DNA of 11,802 nt from Akkermansiaceae bacterium. GTDB lineage: Bacteria; Verrucomicrobiota; Verrucomicrobiia; Verrucomicrobiales; Akkermansiaceae. This document shows positions 6,592 to 11,802 of the stretch, in pieces. Position 1 is the first letter of the stretch. Every line of letters starts with the position of its first letter. The notes beneath the pieces are model-generated. The model ran no database searches. It was not told the DNA's origin and worked only from the letters and a program-made list of their open reading frames with translations. Where the stretch lies: assembly GCA_023300065.1 (NCBI GenBank), contig JALZWJ010000373.1, positions 1 through 11,802 of the forward strand. The letters are read 5' to 3'. Both the position numbers and the translations under genes were made by a program.

Positions 6592-7584
6592 CTAGGAGAT
6601 GGAGTCGGAGAGGATTTGTTGAAGGACTCCTTGCGGGGTTTTGCCTTCGGCGAGGGCCTCGTAGGTGAGGCGAATGCGGTGGAGGCAGACGTCTTCGGCG
6701 AGGGCGAAGAGGTCCTCTGGAATGGCGTAGTCACGGCCATGGATGAGGGCACGGGCACGGGAGGCTTTGAGCAGCGAGATGCCGGCGCGGGGGGAGCATC
6801 CGAGTTCTAGGTCAGGGTGCTGGCGGGTGCGCTCGACGATATTGACGACGTGTTTTAGGAAGACTTCGCTGACGTGGATGTTGTGGGTGGCTTCCATGGC
6901 ATCGACGAGGTCTTGAGGGGTGCCGACGGAGTCATCCGTGACGAGGTCGAACTCGGTGCGGGCGACGGCTCCGGAGCCCTTTTTTTCAACCCCAAGATTG
7001 AGGTTGCGGCGGAGGATTTCTTCTTCTTCCTCGGCGGTTGGGTAGCTGAGGCGGTGGCAGAGCATGAAGCGGTCTAGCTGGGCTTCTGGGAGCTCAAAGG
7101 TGCCGGATTGCTCGATGGGGTTTTGCGTCGCGATGACGAGGAAGGGGGTGGGGAGGCTGTAAGTTTCGCTGCCAAGGGTGACTTTGCGTTCCTGCATGGA
7201 TTCGAGCAGGGCTCCTTGGACTTTTGGAGCAGCGCGGTTGATCTCATCGGTGAGGAGGAGATTGGTAAAGATGGGGCCTTTGTGGGTGCGGAAGTTTCCG
7301 GATTTTTCGTCGAGGATCTCGGTTCCGAGGATGTCGGAGGGGAGGAGGTCAATGGTGAATTGGACGCGCCTAAAATCGAGGTGGAGGGCCTTGGAGATGG
7401 TGTTTACCAAGAGGGTCTTGGCGAGGCCGGGCATGCCTTCAAGGAGAAGGTGGCCGGAGGTGAGGAGTGCGATGAGGGTGCGTTCAACAACGACGTCTTG
7501 TCCGACGATGATTTGGCCGACGCGGTCGCGGATTTTTTGGAGATAGGCGGCGGTGTCCTCGGCTGAGGAGGAAGTGGTAGACAT
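6592..7584 (-). CDS. MoxR family AAA+ ATPase
   Basis: The 330-residue product is a full-length MoxR ATPase, a hexameric AAA+ chaperone-type enzyme that couples ATP hydrolysis to remodelling of VWA-domain partners in the cytoplasm. Walker A is G50-MPGLAK-T57, Walker B is LLLTDE (109-114, with D113 and E114), followed by the MoxR signature INRAAPKVQGALLESMQE. Sensor 1 is ATQNP with N155, then GTFELPEAQLDRF. The second, helical domain contains the sensor 2 region around GCSPRAGISLLKASRARA. It is the first gene of the Bat-type cluster. The ATG (7584-7582) touches a 17-bp hairpin in the leader, and no ordinary Shine-Dalgarno sequence lies between hairpin and start. An acidic run (AEEEEEI, about 184-190) is normal variation. 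Confidence 0.95.
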   Translation of the reverse strand: MSTTSSSAEDTAAYLQKIRDRVGQIIVGQDVVVERTLIALLTSGHLLLEGMPGLAKTLLVNTISKALHLDFRRVQFTIDLLPSDILGTEILDEKSGNFRTHKGPIFTNLLLTDEINRAAPKVQGALLESMQERKVTLGSETYSLPTPFLVIATQNPIEQSGTFELPEAQLDRFMLCHRLSYPTAEEEEEILRRNLNLGVEKKGSGAVARTEFDLVTDDSVGTPQDLVDAMEATHNIHVSEVFLKHVVNIVERTRQHPDLELGCSPRAGISLLKASRARALIHGRDYAIPEDLFALAEDVCLHRIRLTYEALAEGKTPQGVLQQILSDSIS

Positions 7585-7627
7585 AGGCTAAAGAAATGAA
7601 ATCAAAGGTGTTTGATTTCTTTAGCCT
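7585..7627 (-). promoter_or_regulatory. Hairpin in the moxR leader, adjacent to the start codon
   Basis: An inverted repeat has outer arms AGGCTAAA (7585-7592) and TTTAGCCT (7620-7627), and inner arms GAAATCAAA (7598-7606) and TTTGATTTC (7611-7619). One side carries a 5-nt bulge that is a duplicate of GAAAT, and the loop is 4 nt. In the moxR mRNA the stem ends directly before the AUG, while the purine-rich GAGAAAGG lies at the 5' foot of the stem. It may control initiation, or be a terminator left from the decayed barrel gene upstream. There is no clear U-tract on the minus strand. Confidence 0.55.
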
Positions 7628-7662
7628 TTCTCTTCAGAGAGGGAAAGAAGCGATCTTACAAT

Positions 7663-7752
7663 CTAGCGAACCTCGTCTCGGCCGAAGTTGAATTGGAGGA
7701 AGATGGAGTCATTTTTACTTTCTTCGGTGTGGTGGTAACGAACGAGACATTC
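7663..7752 (-). pseudogene. Remnant 3' end of a second outer-membrane barrel gene
   Basis: In one minus-strand frame ending at TAG (7665-7663), the peptide ECLVRYHHTEESKND followed by SIFLQFNFGRDEVR resembles the C-terminus of the intact barrel gene next door (LDSLVRLQYSHDD ... EDSVFLQIAFKFGKGETR). Shared positions include LVR, DS, FLQ, a Phe near the end, G, E and the final R before the stop. Only the last ~30 codons are recognisable, and no start or barrel body exists because the intact gene ends at 7806. It is therefore a decayed or deleted tandem paralogue. Similarity further upstream (a RD pair) is weak and overlaps a hairpin. Confidence 0.6.
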
Positions 7753-7774
7753 ACCTGTGGGGTGAATGTCTCGT
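7742..7774 (-). terminator. Perfect 14-bp hairpin downstream of the barrel gene, possible terminator
   Basis: The arms 7742-7755 (ACGAGACATTCACC) and 7761-7774 are exact reverse complements around a 5-nt loop. The hairpin lies 32 nt past the barrel gene stop and before the moxR leader. On the minus strand it is followed by a modest T-containing stretch (TCGTTACC) rather than a clean U-run, so rho-independent termination is plausible but not typical. It overlaps the start of the barrel remnant. Confidence 0.5.
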
Positions 7775-7805
7775 GGGAAGGTTGTTTTTTGTGAGTGTGG
7801 GTGTG

Positions 7806-8939
7806 TTACCTAGTTTCGCCTTTGCCAAATTTGAAAGCGATCTGGAGGAAGACTGAGTCTTCTTTTTGTCCGTCAAGATCGTCGTGGGAGTATTGGAGGC
7901 GAACTAGGGAATCGAGTTCTTGGTATTGGAAGTCGCGGGTGAGGGCGAGGGAGACGCGGTCGCGCTCGGCTGCGACGAAGGCGAAATCGACGTCGTCATT
8001 GATGAGCTCGCCACCACCGGTGCGGCCTTGGAGGTGCTCGTAGCGTGCGCTAGCGGTCCATTCTTCGGCGAAGCGGTAGTTGGCGAATGCCATGAAGGAG
8101 CTTTGTGACGTGGAGCCTCGGTTGGCGGAGTTATTCTCGCTGGCAAATTCGACGTCGCGGTAGAAATACTCGGCTCCGATTGCGAAGGAGCGACCTCCGG
8201 GCTCTAGGCCGTTTTCACGCCAGGTGTAGGTATAGTCGACGGAGAAGAGATTGGTGTCTCGGTTGTATCCGTTTTCTCCAAAAACTCCGTTGAAGCCTAG
8301 GCGGTGTTGGTGAAAGTCGGTCTGGTTATAGCCGAAGAGAGCGCGTCCGGTGAAGACCTCGCCGTCAAAGAGGGCCTCTTCAGAGTTTCCTCCTTCTTCT
8401 TCCTCTTCATCACCATGCTCTTCATCGGGAGTTTCTCCAAAGCTGGCGGTGAGGGCGACGAAGGCTGGGCCAAATTCGCGAATCCAGTTGAGTTCGACAC
8501 CTTTGGTGAAGAGGGATTCTTCGCCAAGAAATTGTGAGGTGCTGAGGTTGGCGTTTGCGAAGTCCCAGCTGTGAAGGTGAAGGTGGTTTTGAACGCCGAT
8601 GCGGTTTTGGAAGCGCCCTCCACGAATCTCGAATCCGCCTGGGAGATTGTGGAACCTGAGGAAGGCTTCTTCTAGCTCGGAGTCGAGTTCGCGCTCTGCA
8701 TCGGTGAAGGCGTTGATGTTGACGAAGCCGGTGAGCCAGTTATCGAGTATCAAGTTAAGGCCGACGTCGATGCCTTGGATGGCGACTTCGTTGTTTGGGT
8801 CGTGACCGTGTCCGCCGACGTCCCCGAAGGAATCTGCTGAGGTGTCGCCGATGACTCCGTTGAACTGGAGGGTCGGGTAGAGTTCGAGCTCAGCGAGAGA
8901 GAGAGAGGTTGTGAGTGCTAGGATTGATAAGGTTTTCAT
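7806..8939 (-). CDS. Outer-membrane beta-barrel protein, probably metal-related, with His and acidic loops
   Basis: The 377-residue product has a short signal peptide (1-16, MKTLSILALTTSLSLA) and then alternating hydrophobic/polar strands typical of a 14-18-strand porin, with many aromatic girdle residues. Near the N-terminus GGHGHDPNNE (about 42-51) and later HLHLHSWDF (119-127) supply clustered His. A loop at 171-188 is almost purely acidic and contains one His. Such loops suggest divalent-metal (for example zinc) capture, and the two palindromes in its promoter fit metal-dependent repression. It is far too short for a full TonB-dependent receptor and I see no plug domain. The ATG lies directly against the proximal palindrome and has no Shine-Dalgarno sequence. 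It could instead be a phosphate-selective-porin relative. Barrel assignment is good; substrate is inference. Confidence 0.75.
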   Translation of the reverse strand: MKTLSILALTTSLSLAELELYPTLQFNGVIGDTSADSFGDVGGHGHDPNNEVAIQGIDVGLNLILDNWLTGFVNINAFTDAERELDSELEEAFLRFHNLPGGFEIRGGRFQNRIGVQNHLHLHSWDFANANLSTSQFLGEESLFTKGVELNWIREFGPAFVALTASFGETPDEEHGDEEEEEGGNSEEALFDGEVFTGRALFGYNQTDFHQHRLGFNGVFGENGYNRDTNLFSVDYTYTWRENGLEPGGRSFAIGAEYFYRDVEFASENNSANRGSTSQSSFMAFANYRFAEEWTASARYEHLQGRTGGGELINDDVDFAFVAAERDRVSLALTRDFQYQELDSLVRLQYSHDDLDGQKEDSVFLQIAFKFGKGETR

Positions 8940-9005
8940 TAACGCAAGTAATTTGCATTAACGATTTTTGAGCGTCAAGAAATTAGTGCAAGTAATTTGC
9001 GTTAG
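8939..9005 (-). promoter_or_regulatory. Twin operators and promoter of the barrel gene
   Basis: Two identical 13-bp cores, GCAAGTAATTTGC, lie at 8944-8956 and 8988-9000, exactly 44 bp apart (about four helical turns). Each sits in a larger imperfect palindrome; the proximal one is TTAACGCAA, 5 nt, TTGCATTAA (8939-8961; 8 of 9 positions pair). Between them on the minus strand is a -35-like TTGACG (8978-8973), and 17 nt later CAAATT (8955-8950) lies at the -10 position, inside the proximal palindrome. A start there would give an almost leaderless mRNA. A dimeric repressor of the Fur/Zur type is the likely reader, but the motif is not one I can assign. Confidence 0.65.
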
Positions 9006-9022
9006 TGGTTTCAATCGTCAAA

Positions 9023-10435
9023 TTAGAGTTTCTGTTTGGTGAGGTAATCACCACCGAGGGCGAGGTGGAGGTCGATGCGGTTTTGGAGGCGTTGATTTTT
9101 TAGCTGAATGAGTGAGATGCCGGCGCTCTCTGAGCGGCGCTGGGCTTCTAGGTATTCGAGGAAGGAGGCGCCATCGATTCCTAGGGTGATGTCAGAGAGG
9201 GCTCTTTTTTCAGCGAGGCGGCTTTGTTTGACTTCTTTTTTCAGGAAGATTTCTTGTTCGGCGAGGGCGCGATCTGCGGCGAGGGTGGCCTCGACTTCGC
9301 GAAAGGCGAGAAGGGCTGCGCCGGCATAGTCCTCGATCTCGGCACGATTTTGATCAAGTGCGGCGCGGGAGCGGGCGTTGAGGGTGCCGCCTTGGTAGAT
9401 GGTTTGGGTGAGGGATGCTGCGATGCTGTAGATGAGGAAGTTTGGATCAAGAACACGCCGGAAGGTGTCGCTACTATTAGAGGCGGAGCCGTTGAGGCTG
9501 AGGTCTGGGAGGTGGCTTTTACGGGCGGCCTCGACATCTTGTGCGGAGGCGAAAAGTTGAGCGCGAGCGGCGGCGAGATCTGGCCGCCGTTCTAATAATT
9601 CAGAGGGGAGGCCTACGGGGATGTCTTTGGCCAGGGTGGGGAGTTCGTTGGAGGAGATGACGGAGGCGGAGGGGTAGCGGCCGAGAAATATTTCGAGGTT
9701 GCGGGCGGCGTCATCGCGGTCAAGTCGGCGAGTGCTAAGGCTGCGCTCGGCATTGGCGACGTTGTTGCGGGCGAATTGGACGTCGACGGCGCGGAGGGTG
9801 TTGGCTTTGTAGCGGCGCTCGACAACGGGGAGGGCGGTTTCGTAAGACCCGAGGGTGGTGATGGCGAGCGCGAGCTGCTGCTCTGCGGTGATGAGATTAC
9901 ACCAAGCTCCTGCGGTGTTTGCCGCGAGGGAGAGGCGGGCACTGCGGAAGTCTGCGACGGAGGCGGTGTAGTCTGCTTGTGAGGCGAGGTCGAGATTCCG
10001 GAGGCGGCCCCAGAGATCGGCTTCCCATCCGGCGTTGAGGGAGAGGGAGTAGTTCTCGCTGGAGGCGATGTTTCGGCCATCGGTTTCACGGTAGCTGGTT
10101 GAGGCGCTGAGGGTGGGAAGGCGGGCGGCGCGGCCGATGATAGTGCCTTGCTTTGCGGCACGGAGGCGATGGGCCGCTGCTTTGAGTCCTTGGTTATGGA
10201 GGAGGGCCTCATTGACGAGCTTGGTCATCCGAGCATCACCAAATTCGCGGAGCCAGCCGGTGCTAATTTTTTTATTTTGGCCAGAAGTCGCGGCTGCGGC
10301 GGCGAAGGCGGCGGGGGTTGAGAGGGTGGTTTCTGAGACGGCCTGCGGTTTAGAGCGGGTGCTGCAAGAGGCGAGGGCGAGTGAAAGGGCGGTGGCAAAG
10401 AATGCGGTGCGCGGTGACGAGAGAAGAGATGACAT
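9023..10435 (-). CDS. NodT/TolC-family outer-membrane efflux lipoprotein
   Basis: The 470-residue product matches the outer-membrane channel of tripartite efflux pumps. Residues 1-23 are a lipoprotein signal with lipobox L21-A-S-C24, so it is lipid-anchored as NodT/OprM types are. W61 begins the conserved WLREFGDARMTKLVNEAL stretch, followed by two repeats of the outer-membrane efflux domain. Family hallmarks are LPTLSASTSY, NAGWEADLWGRLRN, LPSELLERRPDLAAARAQL and QTIYQGGTLNARSRAAL. Length is normal. There is no membrane-fusion or RND/MFS pump gene adjacent: the gene diverges from nadC and is followed by the barrel gene, so its partner must be elsewhere or beyond this window. The ATG is not preceded by a Shine-Dalgarno sequence. 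Substrate cannot be predicted. Confidence 0.92.
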   Translation of the reverse strand: MSSLLSSPRTAFFATALSLALASCSTRSKPQAVSETTLSTPAAFAAAAATSGQNKKISTGWLREFGDARMTKLVNEALLHNQGLKAAAHRLRAAKQGTIIGRAARLPTLSASTSYRETDGRNIASSENYSLSLNAGWEADLWGRLRNLDLASQADYTASVADFRSARLSLAANTAGAWCNLITAEQQLALAITTLGSYETALPVVERRYKANTLRAVDVQFARNNVANAERSLSTRRLDRDDAARNLEIFLGRYPSASVISSNELPTLAKDIPVGLPSELLERRPDLAAARAQLFASAQDVEAARKSHLPDLSLNGSASNSSDTFRRVLDPNFLIYSIAASLTQTIYQGGTLNARSRAALDQNRAEIEDYAGAALLAFREVEATLAADRALAEQEIFLKKEVKQSRLAEKRALSDITLGIDGASFLEYLEAQRRSESAGISLIQLKNQRLQNRIDLHLALGGDYLTKQKL

Positions 10436-10553
10436 GGGAGCGGGGGGGGATTCTGCCCCAGTTCTGGTAGGATGCGAGCCGGGAAAGTGGATTTGATTCG
10501 GTTCTTAAGGTTTTGAAAAGCTCCTCGCCTCACGGAGTTCTGGGCTCTATCTT
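10436..10553. other. Divergent intergenic region between the efflux lipoprotein gene and nadC
   Basis: These 118 bp must hold both divergent promoters. A TTGATT (10493-10498) and a TTGAAA (10513-10518) could be -35 elements toward nadC, but neither has a convincing -10 at 16-18 nt. No strong hairpin or palindrome is visible. An eight-base G run (10442-10449) sits just upstream of the efflux gene start. The sequence before the nadC ATG lacks a clear Shine-Dalgarno motif. Confidence 0.4.
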
Positions 10554-11417
10554 ATGGATGTGGACGCAACGACTTCTACTCTGATCGATTTGGCATTGGC
10601 CGAAGATATAGGCCCTGGGGATGTGACCTCGAATTACTTTGTTCCGAAGGATCGGGAGGCGCGTGGATTGATCGTGGCGAAGGCGGAGGGGGTGATCGCG
10701 GGGGTGGAGATCGCGGCGGAGGTTTTTAGACGGGTGGATGGGAATACGACGGTTAAGGTGCTGCTGGAAAGCGGGACCGATGTGAGTCATCGAGCCTATG
10801 TGATGGAGGTGAAGGGGAGCGCTCGCTCGCTCCTGACCGCGGAACGGGTCGCTTTAAATTTCCTACAGCGGCTCTCAGGGATCGCGACGAAAACGCGACA
10901 ATTCGTGGAACTGGTGGAGGGAAACGGAGCGCGTATTTTAGACACGCGCAAGACCACTCCAGGATGGCGTGCTTTGGAAAAAAGTGCAGTGGTAGCTGGG
11001 GGCGGAACGAATCACCGGATGGGGCTCTATGATCGGGCCATGGTGAAGGATAATCATTTAGTCGCGGAGGGGGGGATCCCTGCTCTGCAGGGTGCGATTT
11101 TACGATTGCGCAGTGAACAGCCGGGAGTGGAGGTGGAGCTGGAGGCGGACCGACTGGATCAGGTTGCGGATTTTCTGAAGTTGGAGGGGGTGGATTATAT
11201 TTTGCTCGATAATATGGACAATGAAACCCTCCGTGAGGCAGTGGAGATGAGAGGTGAAAAAGGCCCGCTTTTAGAAGCAAGTGGTGGGGTGAATCTGACC
11301 ACGGTGGAGGATATTTCTAAGACGGGGGTGCATTTTATTTCGGTGGGTGCGATTACGCATTCGGCGGTGGCGTTGGACATTTCTTTAGAGTTTTTAGATG
11401 CAGAGGATGATGCCTGA
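10554..11417 (+). CDS. nadC: Nicotinate-nucleotide pyrophosphorylase (carboxylating), quinolinate phosphoribosyltransferase
   Basis: The 287-residue product converts quinolinate and PRPP to nicotinate mononucleotide, CO2 and pyrophosphate, the third step of de novo NAD synthesis in the cytoplasm. Length and motifs are those of NadC throughout: the N-terminal LAEDIGPGDVTS, TAERVALNFLQRLSGIAT (95-112), ILDTRKTTPGWRALEKSAV (128-146) with the Arg/Lys quinolinate contacts, GGGTNHRMGLYDRAMVKDNH (149-168), the acidic pair in VELEAD (194-199), LLDN (217-220), EASGGV (241-246) and ISVGAITHSA (262-271) for phosphate binding. The ATG at 10554 gives the expected N-terminus. Its stop overlaps the start of birA, so the pair is an operon. 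Third codon positions are rich in G and T, unlike the C-rich minus-strand genes. Confidence 0.97.
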   Translation: MDVDATTSTLIDLALAEDIGPGDVTSNYFVPKDREARGLIVAKAEGVIAGVEIAAEVFRRVDGNTTVKVLLESGTDVSHRAYVMEVKGSARSLLTAERVALNFLQRLSGIATKTRQFVELVEGNGARILDTRKTTPGWRALEKSAVVAGGGTNHRMGLYDRAMVKDNHLVAEGGIPALQGAILRLRSEQPGVEVELEADRLDQVADFLKLEGVDYILLDNMDNETLREAVEMRGEKGPLLEASGGVNLTTVEDISKTGVHFISVGAITHSAVALDISLEFLDAEDDA

Positions 11418-11802
11418 TGACGAGTGGGATGGGGGGATTTTAAAGGATTTATCTCCTGAGTGGGCTGGGCGGGTCATTTTTTTAGATGAGTGTGGCTCTA
11501 CAAATGATGAGGCGCGGAGTTTGGCGCTGAAGGGGGCTGCTGACTGGAGTGCGGTCTTAACAGAGAAGCAAACGGCGGGGCGTGGCCGCCGGGGGCAGGC
11601 GTGGGCGTGTCCGCCGGGAGAGGGGCTGGCATTTTCCCTGATTTTACGGCCTCAGGAAGCGCCGGAGCTTTGGTCGCGGTATGCTCTGGCGGCGGGCCTA
11701 GCGATGGCGGAGGGGGTGGATGGATATGGCCTGTCCGCAGGGGTGAAGTGGCCCAATGATGTTTGGGTGGGCGGAAAGAAAATTTGCGGGATTTTGGTAG
11801 AG
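11407..11802 (+). CDS. birA: Biotin--[acetyl-CoA-carboxylase] ligase, N-terminal part (runs off right edge)
   Basis: The visible 132 residues are the start of the biotin protein ligase catalytic domain, which activates biotin with ATP and attaches it to the carrier protein of biotin-dependent carboxylases. Motifs are ECGSTNDEARSLA (28-40), the adenylate-binding loop TAGRGRRGQAW (56-66), GLAFSLILRP (73-82) and KWPNDVWVGGKKICGILVE (114-132) with the catalytic Lys. There is no N-terminal winged-helix domain, so this is a group I ligase that should not regulate transcription as E. coli BirA does. Two adjacent ATGs (11407 and 11410) can start it; AGAGG at 11402-11406 is close to both and slightly favours the second. 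Either start overlaps the nadC stop, so translation is coupled. The C-terminus is beyond the window. Confidence 0.93.
   Translation, partial: MMPDDEWDGGILKDLSPEWAGRVIFLDECGSTNDEARSLALKGAADWSAVLTEKQTAGRGRRGQAWACPPGEGLAFSLILRPQEAPELWSRYALAAGLAMAEGVDGYGLSAGVKWPNDVWVGGKKICGILVE

Noticed and set aside
7612..7794. A 60-codon plus-strand open frame between moxR and the barrel gene
   Set aside because: It reads through the two hairpins and the barrel remnant on the opposite strand and has no recognisable features.
10493..10553. A sigma-70 promoter for nadC
   Set aside because: The candidate -35 boxes have no -10 hexamer at acceptable spacing, so I did not annotate one.

Overview
This is a high-GC bacterial window that looks like a member of the Verrucomicrobiota. 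The phylum is inferred, not proven. The reasons are a Bat-type operon (MoxR ATPase, DUF58 protein, a small signal-anchored membrane protein, two von Willebrand A proteins, a TPR protein), starts that mostly lack a Shine-Dalgarno sequence, and AT-rich TCTAAA-type intergenic repeats. Everything from position 1 to 10435 is encoded on the minus strand. Only nadC and birA at the right end are on the plus strand. The plus strand is strongly G-rich over its whole length whichever strand is coding, so the minus-strand genes are probably on the lagging strand.

Layout, right to left along the minus-strand transcripts. A NodT/TolC-type outer-membrane lipoprotein (9023-10435) diverges from nadC. A short outer-membrane beta-barrel with His-rich and acidic loops (7806-8939) follows; two near-identical palindromes in its promoter suggest control by a metal-type repressor. 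Between it and the next gene lie the decayed 3' end of a second barrel gene (about 7663-7752), a 14-bp perfect hairpin, and a second hairpin that touches the moxR start codon. The Bat-type cluster then reads moxR (6592-7584), DUF58 (5683-6537), a DUF4381/BatD-like membrane protein (4886-5686), VWA protein A (3961-4878), a 130-bp spacer with a long inverted repeat, VWA protein B (2829-3830), an unexpected flavin-reductase-like gene (2166-2774), a membrane-anchored TPR protein (1399-2085), and a large secreted protein of unknown function running off the left edge (1-1377).

The most notable observation is in the TPR gene. Its apparent stop at 1510-1512 is an in-frame TGA followed by 36 more sense codons in the same frame, giving a Gly/Ser/Pro/Lys-rich tail that starts with a (TGA)-Gln-Gly-Cys motif and ends at TAA (1399-1401). 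Immediately after the TGA is a 6-bp perfect stem capped by GGUC, 18 nt downstream, which closely resembles a bacterial selenocysteine insertion element. Reading through also cuts the gap to the next gene from 132 to 21 nt. I therefore read it as a candidate selenoprotein with a UxxC motif in a Bat-type operon. As far as I know this would be a new selenoprotein type, but homologue comparison is needed to exclude a simple nonsense mutation.

In the cluster, the MoxR ATPase probably remodels or activates the VWA-domain membrane proteins, with the DUF58, DUF4381-like and TPR proteins as assembly partners on both faces of the membrane. At the right end nadC and the partial birA overlap and form a cofactor-metabolism pair (NAD synthesis, biotin attachment).
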